Origin: Ottelia alismoides
Lineage: Eukaryota; Streptophyta; Magnoliopsida; Alismatales; Hydrocharitaceae
Assembly (NCBI GenBank): GCA_037367405.1
Contig: JAZKJV010000299.1
Location: 496,001-560,000, forward strand
DNA length: 64,000 nucleotides
Reading direction: 5' to 3'
The notes beneath the pieces were generated by a model, which worked only from the letters and a program-made list of their open reading frames with translations, did not search any database and was not told where the DNA came from. This document shows, piece by piece, positions 25,291 through 36,482 of the stretch (within the stretch, counting starts at the first letter, position 1; every line of letters begins with the position of its first letter). The position numbers and the translations under genes were made by a program.

Positions 25291-25554
25291 GGCTCACAAA
25301 TATATCCATGTTCACAACCAACATCAAAATATGTTCTATATCCACATACACCACGACACAGTATATCGAAAGAACAATTTTGAACTTAAACCTACAATTT
25401 GAATAAGAGTTTCAATCCCCTTCTCCCCCTCAACGCTATACTACAACAAAATCATCCAATTAAGGGGTGGAGCGAAGAATTTTGTGTAAGTGGGATCAAA
25501 TTTTAATAAATTAAAATACATACATAAATAATTTAAAATCTATTAATTAAAAAT

Positions 25555-25798
25555 ATGCACATATGTATATACATATTCCTCCCACACTTGCACACATGTC
25601 CAAAAACACCCATATATTGCTCCATGCATTCTTACACACCTACATGCATACTCAAATTCCTCAAACACTCGCATACATGCCCAAACACATCCATTCATGC
25701 CATATTACACCATACACTCTTACACACCTACATGCATACCCTCATTCCTCACAAACTTGCATATATGCTCATTCCCATTCTACACACTCTTACATAGC
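25555..25798. repeat. Minisatellite, three units of about 81-87 bp
   Basis: Units share a CCTC-CACACTTGCACACATG-type phrase (near 25578, 25659 and 25746) and CTTACACACCTACATGCATA (near 25630 and 25719). It abuts the broken 5' edge of the Athila fragment at about 25799. Confidence 0.7.
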
Positions 25799-27394
25799 AT
25801 GCATTGACCATTCGTCCATTCGGTACTTACAGCAGAAGAAGGACGCCAAACCACGTCTTATTCGGTGGATCCTTCTCCTCCAGGAATTTGACTTGGAAAT
25901 TAAAGATAAACCTGGGGTAAAGAATGTGGTGGCCGATCATTTATCGAGGCTTCCTGAACCGGAATCTCCTGAGCTGAACCTGCAGCCAATCATAAAGACC
26001 TTTCCAGATGAGGAAATTCTGTCAGTCACCTCGCTTCCATGGTATGCAAGCATCGTGAATTATCTGGTGACCAAGAAAATCCCACAGCATTGGTCGAAGT
26101 TGAAAATAGACAGATTCTTGTCTAAAATCCATTTCTACCAGTGGGAGGATCCGTATTTATTTCGTGAGGGGGCAGATTGTATCTGGATAAGGTGCATTCC
26201 TCAGGAGAAAGTTCCAAGTGTCCTCGCCTTATGTCATGACCAAGATTCTGGAGGACATCATTCAAACAAATGAACGACATCAAAAGTTCTTCAGAGTGGC
26301 CTCTGGTGGCCTTCACTATTCAAAGATGCAGATGATTATGTCAAATGTTGCACTGACTGTCAGAAGAAGGGCGGGACCATAGGAATGAGAGACACGATGC
26401 CTCTGAAATTCATTCAGATATCAGACATCTTCGACGCATGGGGCATCGACTTTATGGGCTCATTTCCCAACAGCCAGCCATGGCTATAAATATATTCTGC
26501 TTGCTGTCGACTATGTAAGTCGCTGGGTGGATGTTATCCCCGCCCGAACCGCCGACAATAGAACTGTTTGTCGATTCTTAAGAGATCACATCATAGCACG
26601 GTTCGGGATTCCCAAGATTCTCATATCTGACGGGGGTAGTCATTTCATAAACAGAGAGGTGAAGAAGCTGACTTAGGAAATCTGTATTGAACATCGCGTT
26701 GCTTCACCTTACCACTCGCAGTCCAATGGCTTAGCTGAATGTTCAAACAAGGAGATCAAGACAATTCTACATAAACTTGTGCGTCCGGATCGCAAGAACT
26801 GGTCTCAGCTGCTTGATTCCGTTCTTTGGGCTTACAGAACAATGTACAGTCACCCTTGGGAATGTCTCCCTACCGTCTGGTATATGGCAAGCCATGTCAT
26901 CTGCCCATTGAATTAATTCACAAATCTTTATGGGCCATCAACATATGTAATTTGGACTCTGAGAAAGCAGGAAAGAACAGAAAAGTGGATCTGAACAGAT
27001 TACTGGAATTCAGAGATTATGCGTACGACGACAGCCTGATGTACTAGGAGAAGGCCAAAACGTGGCATGACAAGCATATCCACCGCAAGACCTTCGAGGC
27101 AGGTCAGAAGGTGTGATTGTTTGATGCGAAATTAAAGATCTTTCCAGGCAAATTGAATAGTAAATGGACTGGCCGTTTATGGTTAGGCAGGTGCGTGACA
27201 ATGGAAGTGTATTGATATCCAATTTGTCAGCTGACGCACAGCCATTTGTAGTCAATGGACAGCTTCTGAAGCCCTACCTTGAACATGATACATTCATGTC
27301 TGTCGTTGACTCTATTCAAGTAATCTACAGTGATGAGCCGGATATCTCCGAAGAGGCAGAGGAAGGCCAAGCAGAGCAAAATATTTTTGAATGA
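25799..27394 (+). pseudogene. Athila RNase H C-terminus and integrase, broken
   Basis: The RNase H end reads [33 protein letters not shown], then [12 protein letters not shown]. The integrase zinc-binding HHCC region follows ([11 protein letters not shown] and CCTDCQKKG). The catalytic core has WGIDFMGSFP, then ISDGGSHF, then GLAECSNKEIK, which keeps the D, D and E codons, though in different frames. The C-terminal part reads SPYRLVYGKPCHLPIELIHKS and IFPGKLNSKWTGRLW. Interruptions are a TGA at 26271, a frameshift near 26480-26500, TAG near 26674, TAG near 27046 and TGA near 27116. Several look like CAG-to-TAG, CGA-to-TGA or TGG-to-TGA changes. It once joined the element's cDNA to chromosomal DNA. 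Confidence 0.87.
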
Positions 27395-27468
27395 CTTTTC
27401 TTCTTTTCTTCTTTTCCATCTCTTTTATCTTATTCTACTGACATGATGCCATCCCTTTCATCAATGCT

Positions 27469-27970
27469 ACACTTAGGATGTACTTTATCCTAAGTGTAGG
27501 GGGATGCGCATCCCGAGTTGTTCATATCCACTTTCATCTCTTTTCTTCTTTTCCTTGTCTATTCTCTTTATCTATCAAAAGGTGCTGCCCCTTGTCGTCA
27601 GTCTTCTATACTTAGGACGCACTTTGTCCTAACTATAGGGGGGTGTGCACCCCGAGTTTTTGTATTCTTTGATCTTCTCCATTGTCTCCTCTTCTTGTCT
27701 ATACTTAGGGATATCTTACCCTAAGTATAGGGGGAGACAATCTGAGTACGATCTGTTCATTCCCACCCTTGACCCTCCCTGCTTTGTGTACAGTCTGCTA
27801 TACTTAGGATTATTTGTTCCTAAGTATAGGGGGGATGGTCAACTTCTCATTCGTTCATTCATTCCTTCATCCGTTCCTTATTCTTTAGATTTTTCTGTAC
27901 TCAGTACGAGTTATGTCTTCTCTTTTCTCTCTGATCTATGAGGACATAGCTCAAGCTAAGTATAGGGGGG
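27469..27970 (+). repeat. Array of hairpins each followed by a PPT-like TATAGGGGG motif
   Basis: Module 1 has arms 27469-27478 / 27488-27497 (ACACTTAGGA / TCCTAAGTGT). Module 2 has 27607-27617 / 27627-27637 with one mismatch. Module 3 has 27699-27710 / 27719-27730 (CTATACTTAGGG / CCCTAAGTATAG). Module 4 has 27798-27809 / 27818-27829 (CTATACTTAGGA / TCCTAAGTATAG). Each has an 8-9-base loop and a run of G directly after the right arm. A fifth AAGTATAGGGGGG lies at 27958-27970 within 13-bp arms AGTACGAGTTATG (27903-27915) / CATAACTCGTACT (27998-28010). Module 1 is followed by the 14-bp palindrome GGGATGCGCATCCC. Confidence 0.8.
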
Positions 27971-29900
27971 TCGTATATACTGCATATATAGTTTAGCCAT
28001 AACTCGTACTTTTGTATTTTCTTAATAATATGGATAATAATTCTTTAAAATTCATTAAAAACCTTAATAAAAAGATGTTGATTATTCCTCAAATTCTTTC
28101 TGTATATACTGATTAATAAATCAGGTGAAATTTTTTTTTGCAAAACGTTCGAAAAGTAGTTTGAAAATCTTTTAAAAACTATTTGGAAAACGTTTTGTTA
28201 CATGTTTTCAACTTTGTAAAAATGTGTTGTTGCAAAATTTTATTTTCTTTGTGTGAAATAAAAATGTTGAAAAATGATTTGTAAAATGGTTTGAAAAATG
28301 GTTGGAAAAATATTTTGAAAAATCTATATATACTGTTTTGAAAACCTTTGCAAAATGATTTTCAAATGTGTGTACATGTTTGTAAAATATTTGTAAAAAT
28401 TATTTTGGACTATAGTTTTCAAAAAGTGTTTGAAAAACATTTTCAAATAAGTCTGAGGAATACATACATCACCCTAAAATTCTTTATATATATGTATGTA
28501 TAAAATTGATCACTTACCCTTGTAAATTCTTAAAATTCACTTCTTATAAATCTAAGAAGCAGGCCCGTGTAAATATTTTTACCCTAGTGTTTATCCAAAA
28601 ACTCTTTCTAAAATTCCAAAAATATTTGCAAAATTAAAATACCAAAAACATTTGAAAAATCTCTTTGAAAAATACAAAAAAATGCATATGCATCATCTTT
28701 TCAAAAATCCATAAAAAGTTCAAAATCTTGAAAATTGCATCACAAAAATATTTTCTGCATTTTGCATATCATGAGCATTTTTCGTATTGAGTTTGATAGT
28801 TGAACAAGTCTAAATAAAATCTGGAGATTGGAACTTGATTGGACCTTAAAATCTACCTAAGAACAGGAACCTTATAGGAACTGGAATTGAGGTACTTCAT
28901 GTCTAGTTGACTTAATTCTTTGAGGATCACGGGACTTGGTTCAATGGATTCTTCACTGCCTAAGTAGAGTATTTCGGAGCACACATACGACTCTTGTTGA
29001 TAATGACCTAACTTGGACACATGCACCTTTCACATGGCTCAACTCAGTTGAGGTGGTGAGGGGATTGGATTTGCCGGTATGAGATGCACACAAGTGGAAA
29101 TACTTGCCCTCCTCTAGGGAGGGAAGTGCACCCCAACCCGTCCAGTGATGAGGAGCTCTAGAGACAGGAGAGTGTGGGTTGCAATAAAGCTTCAAAAGAG
29201 GGATAGTCTACTAGCTCAAGGGGAAAAACTCCTTATGTAAATGCTGCTGTGAATAGTATTTCAAAAAAAAGGGGACAAGCCTGTACAAAAATAAAATGCC
29301 TACAAAGTATGTGAATATGTTGTATAGAAAATAAGCAAGCTTGAGTTCCAAAGTCAAACCATGTGAGCCTACAACTGGATGACTTGACTACATTGGTCTT
29401 GCATCCTAGGATAGAAAGCTACACTGGCTACCATCCATTCTTCTCTTCACCCCTTCCTCTTGAGCTGGTTGCCACTTGAACTTAGAAGGGAATACCCCGC
29501 TCCTCGAGGAAGGAGTTGTTGGATTGAGGAATCATTGGGTTGTCGTACTGGAGAAGTCAGTCTCTTTGTCATTTTAGTTGGGGAGAGCCACCATCACTTA
29601 CACTGTACGAGTTAGATTCATAGTCGTAAGGGTTTTCGCATGAGTTGAGATATTTCTGACCTGGCTATTGAGGAGACTTGGGCAGAGTCTTGGGATTCTC
29701 GAAGGCTATTAGATTTCAAATTCGGTTCTCATTAAGGTTCCGCCCGTACTAAAATTCTAAAGGTATGACTTAAGCTCCAAACTTTGATTTTGTGAAGACA
29801 AGTTTGATAATTAAATTTAATCTACATTTCTTCTTTTTCTTTTCTTTGTTTTTCTTTTCTGCACTTATTGCATAAGTGTTTGCTAGGGACTAGCAAAGGC
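27971..29900 (+). other. Athila 3' untranslated region
   Basis: No integrase-like or envelope-like frame is recognisable. 28130-28470 and 28590-28760 are made of diverged GTTTGAAAA / TTGAAAAAT-type repeats. 28953-29195 has a short minus-strand open frame without similarity. Just before the PPT are two small perfect hairpins, CACTTA/TAAGTG (about 29862-29879) and TTGCTAG/CTAGCAA (29880-29896). Confidence 0.55.
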
Positions 29901-29913
29901 AAGTATAGGGGGA
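29901..29913 (+). promoter_or_regulatory. Polypurine tract of the Athila element
   Basis: AAGTATAGGGGGA directly precedes the LTR start TGATGAATCC. It is the primer site for plus-strand DNA and has the same core as the five upstream hairpin modules. Confidence 0.85.
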
Positions 29914-32900
29914 TGATGAATCCACATTTCATCATCTTTATTCTCTCATTTTAGCCTTAAAAATCCTAGTAAATGCGTGTAAATACTGTTAATTTAGGCA
30001 TTTTAGTATGCATGCATATTTGTGTAAAAAGTGTATAGAATGCGGTTTTTAAAGCCAAAATTATAGAATAAAGAAAAGAAAAGAAAAAGAATAAAATATT
30101 GTAAATATTTTATGACCCGAAACCCCGAGACCTAGGCATCTTGATGACTAGGTCGACAAGAAATAAAGTAGGGGGAGATAAGTGTCCAAATACAATAAAA
30201 ATTCCTTTTAATTTATTCATTCCTTATTCATTTTGGGACCTATTTGTGGTTCCACTTTTTATACTTCAAATAAAGAAACTTTGTACATGGAAGTTGTAGA
30301 TAATTAAATAAAGAAAAATACAAAATTAATTTCACATAAAAATAATGTACATATAAAAAGTTATTGACTGAATAAAATTCCAGAATCCCAACTTCCCATA
30401 CCTGTATCTCTCAAATAAAAGCTCGAAATGCATCAAACTCACCTTTAATTGTATATAACATTAAATAAGCTATTTAATGAAGGTAGTTTCGCATTTGGTG
30501 GAGCTACGGTTTGAAAGTTAAGTTTTGGACCCCTATTGTATACTTGTACAGATTAAAATATTCATTTTATTATTTATTCATTATTTTTATAATTTATATT
30601 TTTATAATTTTGTTAATATTATTTATAATAAATATGTGTATTAAAATCAGAATAAAAACTTAAAGAAAATACAAAAATAAAATACTTATATATAATACAT
30701 AGGTATAAGACCTATAAGTATACATGTATAATTTATACTTCTATTTTATTATGTGTACAAATTACATCAGAAAAATAAAACAAATATATATTTAAGTGTA
30801 TAAAAATATTCTATAAATTATAAAATAATAAACAAAAATAAATAAATTAAATTCACAAAATAAAAATAAAATATTAAAATATATAGATTTGTATACCTAT
30901 ATAGCCTATAAATGGAAATTATGGAAACTTGTAATTTTATACCTCATTAAAATAAATAAAAATCATAATAAAATAATTTACAAAATAATAAACATTTTTT
31001 ATTTAATAACCAAAAAATAATAAAATCCTTTTCTATTTTAAATGAATTTACAATTGATTTTTGTAGGATTTTTCCTGGTTGGTCCACGTGGACCAACCAG
31101 GTGGCTCTGACAGTTGATCCGAGGTCAAATGTCTGACCTCCTCCTATAGCTTTGTCAGAACCTTGGTTTTTTACCCACTTCACGATTTTTGGAGGCCACG
31201 CCAAGCACCATCTCGTCTTGGTCTCTTTGTGACTTTTCTTCCTCAACTTGTGGTGATTCACGCCCACGGCTCTCCTTGGGCTGTGGATCGCTGCACCGAT
31301 GACACCGCCTCGTTCTTTGGAGCTGGTCGGCCATTCAGTCAAACCTTCAAATATTCCCCCCGACCTTCCTCTCTCCTTTGATCACTCTTCCACCACCTAA
31401 ACCCTAACCCAAGCTCTCGAAGACATTCCTGGTGACAGCAGGAACGGATTGGGCTTCTCGTTGGATCAAGGAGGTGTCGAATCGAGTCGACTCCCCTCGC
31501 CGAAGGTCTCACTGGAGTCAGCTTCCCGCGCGCCTTGGTGAGGTCGTTTTTTCCCTTCATTCTCCCGTTTCTTTAAACCTTAGAATAGCTAGAAATCATC
31601 CCCGCATTTCACCCTCCAAAATCCATCGCTTAATCTTCATCGAAGCTTTTGGTTTTCGTCTTGGTCGGCATTGAGCTCGCCGGCCGACGACGAATCCATC
31701 TCCTCGCAGCCGCTCGTGTTTTTCCACCCTCCGCGGAGTCGAGGCAACTTGCCCTCGACTCCTTCATATCTTTCCTGCAGGTTTGAAGCAAGGACTCGAG
31801 CCTGGGGCTCATTTTGCGACTCGCCGGAGGTGTCTGGGGAGCCTCAGCTCAGCCGCCTCCTCGTGCGAGCTCCGGCCACCGTCGGGGATTTCTGGAGTCG
31901 CCAGGACAAAGAGAACTACCGCAGGAGCCCAGCCGTCCAACTTGGAGCTTCCCATGTCGTCGGAGGAGATCACATTACCGATGCAAAACTCGCCAGGACT
32001 CTGTTCTTCGCGAGTTCATTCAAGTTCCTCCGCAACCGTCCGATCAGGCTGGAACGTCTAGAGGAGCAGCTGCCATTGGATATAGGCCCACCACCGCCAT
32101 TCGATCTTCAACCAAGATCTAATCGCAGCCGTCATCAGCGAAGGCGTATCGCACAAGGAGGCGTCGACACGTGGCGTTAGTGAAAGCACATCAACCGTTG
32201 GATCGCACCCCTTCGTGGGTATTTTGCATACTTAACCTGCGAAATTTTTGTATTTATTAATACAACTTAAACTTTCATCTGCAGTTAAATAACTTTTGTA
32301 ATATTTAGGACTAGGCCCCCGAACTTCCCTTAATTGCATCTAGGTCCTCCGCCACGTCACCTCACGTGCCTGTACGCGTGAGATGAAGGGCATTTTGCAG
32401 AGGACCCCTCGCAGATCTTGTTATTTCTGTTCAGTACATTAAGTTTTTATTTCAGTTAAATATTTCTGGAAAGTTTGCATAGTAGCCCCTGAAGTTTTCT
32501 TATAATGCGCTTTGGTCCTTGCCTGGCACGTGGAAGTCACGTGGGGGGTGGCGTTTTCGCAGGAAAGCCCTCACGGCTTTAGCTATTTATATTTAGTCCG
32601 GAAAGGTTTTGAATCAGTTATAATCTTTATGGAAATTTGCATTCTGGTCCCCTGGCCTTTTTGATAATTCCAAAAACACCCTTGCCAGCATGTGTTTTTT
32701 TTGTTTCCTTTATTTTTTTATGCATCAATAAATTCGTAAAAAATCCACAAAAATTACTGTAAGTTCCTGTTGCATACTAATTTCACACTATATTTTTAGT
32801 TTGCATTATTCTTGCATTTTCATATTTACAAAAATTCAAAAACACTCATTTTCTCTACTGTTAATTCATAAAAATTATAAAAACACCTCAGAAAATTCCT

Positions 32901-33719
32901 CCAAAAAATATATTTCACCCATTTTAGTGTGTTTTAACTTCTACCCAAAAATCACTAAAAATATAAAAGAAAACTCCTAAAAATATAAAAACCCTAAAAA
33001 TCTTCATAAAAGTCCTAAAAATTCTAGAAAACTCCTAAAAATATCATTTTGATCTCTGAATTTTCTCTGATTTATTATCTTTCAATTAAAATTAGTTTGA
33101 GGATTTTTGAACTCTGATTAGTATTTTTCATCCTCAATTTGGTTTCAGCCAGCAACCTAGTTCACTGTTTTCTAGTATTTTTACCTTTAAAAATACTAAA
33201 AAAGTAGGCAAAATCTAGAAAATGCACAAAAACATTAGGAAAATATAAAATTCACAAAAACACTTTATTTCTTGTATTTTGAGTATTTTCCCTATTTTTA
33301 TCTCCCTCTTATCTTTCTTGTATTATATATTCTAAATAGCTTAATATCTTATTTCAAAAAAAATATAAAATATAATAACATAAAAATCAGTAAATTAAAA
33401 ATTAATATATATATATATATAATCAAAAATTAAATAAAAAAATTCAAAAATTAAAAACCCACAAAAAGTCTCAATTGGCTAAGTAGTTCACAAGGCATAG
33501 GGCTTGACTTTCTGTCTGCTTGCTTTACTCCGTGCTTCCTGTGTTCTCCCCCTACTTGCTTGCCACTTTACATTCTTAGTAGGGTATAATAAATTTTAAC
33601 CCTTTCTCTTGATTGCTTACTTGACTGTGTGGGTTAATTGTTGATTAACGTGAAGGCCTGAGTAGTCGCCTCAGTGACAGTGAGTCTGATATGTCGTACC
33701 ATTATTTAGCGGCTCTCGC
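29914..33719 (+). mobile_element. Athila 3' LTR
   Basis: It starts TGATGAATCC, as at 13800 (-), and follows the complete LTR at 9942-13800 through its AT-rich, GC-rich and AT-rich zones to a shared GTGTGGGTTAATTGTTGATT near 33635. After that the sequence differs and the end is estimated near 33719. A TA dinucleotide run lies near 33406-33420. Confidence 0.75.
31074..31101. promoter_or_regulatory. 28-bp G-box palindrome, third LTR copy
   Basis: Identical to 621-648 and 12630-12657 although this is the most diverged LTR. The neighbouring W-box-like inverted repeat seen in the other LTRs is degraded here (near 31107-31130). Confidence 0.6.
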
Positions 33720-34765
33720 TTTTCCCTTTTTTCAATATATAAAATGAATTTGTAATTCACATATGACAAAATCACGTATTACAGAAAAATCACATGTTAA
33801 AAGACATCTACTTCATCATCCAATAAGATAATATCTCTCATGCATTTCAACAAACACATACAGTACATTTCAAATGAACATACATACTCATTACAAATCA
33901 AAATAAAAAATTAAACTATTACCTAAGAAAATCAAAGGGCAAGAGATATACCTAAGTAACATGAAGATTAGATGGGGGTCATGGTCACTGGTGTCCGAAG
34001 ATGGAAGAGAAAGAGCTTATCCACAAGGGTCGAGTCTCCTCCAATTCTTCTCTACAAGGGCGGATGATGAGGATGGATTAGAGGATGAGATGAAAGAGAG
34101 AGGAGAGGGAAGGTCAGGGATGTAGGGAGGAGGATGGCTAGTGGAGAGGGAGGAGGTCATGCAAAGAGCGTAGAGGTTGGGCAGAGAGGGAGGGTGAGAG
34201 GTATGGCAAGACAAGTCGGCTGAAATGAGAAAGAGAAGACTATGTTGTTCTGTTTAGCAGAACGTGCGACTACAATATACGACCACACCGTGGTCACACA
34301 TTGAGGCAACAAATCGCCTGCCTCAAAATTGTGGTCGCATATTTAATTATGCGGCCACTTGTTGAAGTTAAGTGGTCCTGTTACATATTGCGATCATGAT
34401 ACGATTACTAATGATCGCAAGGTGGTGCCGGTAAATGAACAAATTTCTTGTAGTGAAGGGATGACGTGGTGGGGCTGCGAGGGCTGTGGGATTTGGGGGG
34501 GGGGGGGGTGTTAGGGGGAGAGAAATATCATGATTTTGAGGTCTGATTAAAAGAGTCATCCAACTGTGTAGATGCCCCTGATCGACGGCGGGGAATCATG
34601 TGTGGCCAATTAGCGACACCACCGGGGTACAACCTCTTTATACTCTTAAAATAAATTATAAAACTATTTTTATGTACCAAATGGATATAAAAACACCAAT
34701 GCAAATATTCACGAATATCAAAGAGATATCATTATCCGCATCCACTTTTAAAACGAATACGAATA

Positions 34766-34808
34766 CAACAACAACAACAACATCAACAAAGCCTTTTCCC
34801 ACAATAAA
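34766..34808 (-). mobile_element. Fragment of RTE LINE 3' tail
   Basis: On the minus strand it reads ATTGTGGGAAAAGGCTTTG and then a GTT-repeat tail. This matches the 3' end of the RTE element at 58377. No clear target duplication was found, so it may be truncated on both sides. Confidence 0.65.
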
Positions 34809-35035
34809 AATAGAGGGCCTTTCCCATAGGAAGCGTTCTCCATGAGTTCAGAAAGCCCACCTCTTTTTTTTTGTAAAAAATGCTATTACTTAATAGAATA
34901 AGTATACAATTTGTATTATAATATGCTGATTTGATATTTGTATTTCATACGCACTTTGTAGTTTATAATGTCTACAAATATCAAAACTGTATTTTTTTAA
35001 TATAACATGTATATTTGTTCTAATAAAATGACAAT

Positions 35036-35175
35036 TTGGATTCGTTTGATTGCAGGGTTGGGTTGTGTTGGGTTGGGTTGTGCTTGGTGAATAGTAAATC
35101 GTGAGGAGGAGGTACCCCTGTAAATAATACCCCATCCCTATCCAATCCTGCTCAACTCCAACCAAACGAACCCAA
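35036..35175. mobile_element. Short MITE (140 bp), Tourist-like, upstream of TFIIF-beta
   Basis: Ends TTGGATTCGTTTGATTG and, reverse-complemented, TTGGGTTCGTTTGGTTGG are inverted repeats. AAT flanks both sides (35033-35035 and 35176-35178). It lies 160 bp upstream of the TFIIF-beta start codon and so in its promoter region. Confidence 0.6.
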
Positions 35176-35335
35176 AATATGAACGATGTCCTAAAAATAT
35201 AAGCATACTTATCGTTCTAAATCATACTAAGGCATCAATCCGTCTGAAATAATACACTCGTCTAATTTTTCCACCCAAAAAAACCCGGACCTCCGTAATC
35301 AACCTGCGGTGAGATCCCTCGAGCAGCAGAGAGCG

Positions 35336-35536
35336 ATGAACGCGACGGGGATTGGCGGCGTGATGGAGACGGCGAAGGCCGACCGATCCGTGTGGCTGAT
35401 GAAGTGCCCTCCGGTGGTGTCGAGGGTGTGGCAGGGCGTTGCCGCCGAGGCCGCCACCTCCGATTCCCACCCGGTCCTCGGCAAGGTCGTCCTCTCCCTC
35501 GACCCCCTCCGATCGGAAGACTCCTCCGCCTTGAAG
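35336..35536 (+). CDS. Transcription initiation factor IIF subunit beta, exon 1
   Basis: Exon 1 encodes 67 residues. METAKADRSVWLMKCPPVVSRVW and VLGKVVLSLDPLRSEDSSALK match the start of plant TFIIF-beta (the RAP30 homologue). This part forms the triple-barrel dimerisation domain with TFIIF-alpha, and the complex brings RNA polymerase II to promoters in the nucleus. ATG 35336 is the first ATG in frame, preceded by an in-frame GTG at 35309. The exon ends AAG|GTATGC at a codon boundary (phase 0), and reading on past the donor gives unrelated sequence. Exon 2 lies 11.35 kb downstream. Codon use is GC-rich and clearly unlike the surrounding transposons. The winged-helix C-terminus is not in the window. 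A rice or Arabidopsis name is not assigned; a recent retained 5' duplicate cannot be excluded. Confidence 0.87.
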
Positions 35537-35576
35537 GTATGCTTCAACCCCGCCAACAGCACGCAAACTAAGCCCC

Positions 35577-35710
35577 ACCCACTATGGGCTATTGAGAGGA
35601 CGACTGGGGGGCGACACCCCCAGCCCGCCGCCGGCCCACTATGGGCGATTGAGAAGGCGACTGGGGTGCGACTTCCCCAGTCCCGCCACTGGCCCACTTT
35701 GGGTCAGATC
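35577..35710. repeat. GC-rich tandem repeat just inside intron 1
   Basis: CCCACTATGGGC plus ATTGAGA and CGACTGGGG phrases occur at about 35577 and 35636, with a partial third copy at 35692. Unit length is about 60 bp. Confidence 0.7.
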
Positions 35711-36482
35711 AAGTGGTCTGATCTTGGATCAGGCTTTCAGTTCATGTTATGCGGATCTTTGGCTTCAATCCAAGCCGTCTTTTTGCTTGAATGTGAAGAT
35801 TAAAGTAGCGCTGCGGATTCTACGGTTTCGTGGAACCTTCGCGTAATGCTTCTAGAGGCTTTGTGGGCGCATCTGGAGGCGTCTACCTTCTTTGGAAGTG
35901 TTTTTCGCATGGGAGATTCCTAGCTCTAGAGGCTGGAGGATTTCCGCAAGGTGAGCTGCTGCTGTGCACCAACGGTGTTTGAAGGTGTGGGAGGTTCCTC
36001 TCCCACCTGTGGAGGTGTGAATCCCAGCTGCGATTTTCCTGGCCGTGGGTAAGCATTGTTAGGGATTTTTGTCCCTTGATTAAGTTGCAGGCTAGTGGGG
36101 CTGTGGGCTGATTACAAGAAGGGCTCTTCTGTGAAAAGGAAGGGTGTACTCCTCAACTGTTCGACAGAATGCTAGAGAAACAAAATGGATCTTAAGTAGA
36201 CCACGTTCCTGATTATTTAAAAGGAGAGGAAGATGCCTTTTTACCTGGAGAATAATAAAGCAAACTTGCCACTTCTAACACCCATTTTATTTGGGAGAAA
36301 AATGATGATTTGAAGAAGGCGGTAGCCAATAGGGGTTTTAATGGTGTTAGAGAACGTAATAGATAGGTAACTGGACATCTCTATCCCCTACTCATGTTTA
36401 GTTCCACATATCAGTGGGACTTAGTTCCAATATCTGTGGGACCCACACCCCTGTACTTACTGAGGGATTGATCCAACCCTTA

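Larger units (their letters stand above)
25799..33719 (+). mobile_element. Athila-type element, 5'-truncated, inside the CACTA element
   Basis: It begins in the C-terminal part of RNase H and continues through integrase, a 2.5-kb untranslated 3' region, a polypurine tract (29901-29913) and a long 3' LTR starting TGATGAATCC at 29914. LTR, gag, protease and RT of its 5' half are missing. Its LTR is more diverged from the other two Athila LTRs than they are from each other, so it is a separate, probably older copy. The exact right end is uncertain because U5 is poorly alignable after about 33640. Confidence 0.8.
22636..34455. mobile_element. CACTA element (11.8 kb) with nested Athila fragment
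   Basis: The left end is CACTACAAGAAATTG and the right end, reverse-complemented, is CACTACAAGAAATTT. The 3-bp target duplication AAG is present on both sides (22633-22635 and 34456-34458). Both subterminal regions (22700-22920 and 34260-34440) carry repeated, mutated copies of a GTGGTCGCA / TGCGACTAC motif, as expected for CACTA subterminal repeats. No transposase is recognisable. The right arm contains a purine-rich stretch (34017-34214) whose opposite strand reads as Ser/Pro-rich and is of doubtful coding value. The middle is occupied by the Athila fragment at 25799-33719. The element inserted upstream of the TFIIF-beta gene. Confidence 0.85.

Noticed and set aside
25555..25798. CRISPR-like array
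   Set aside because: Three imperfect 81-87-bp units in a plant transposon are a minisatellite. Repeat and spacer structure is absent.
3245..33719. A single Athila element split by a 22-kb inversion (left half minus, right half plus)
   Set aside because: The halves would fit in order, but about 115 codons between RT and RNase H are missing, the right LTR is clearly more diverged than the other two LTRs are from each other, and the left break is a precise LTR end, which favours a nested insertion.
34017..34214. Ser/Pro-rich minus-strand frame near the CACTA right end as a transposase exon
   Set aside because: Low-complexity purine-rich DNA with no CACTA transposase motif.
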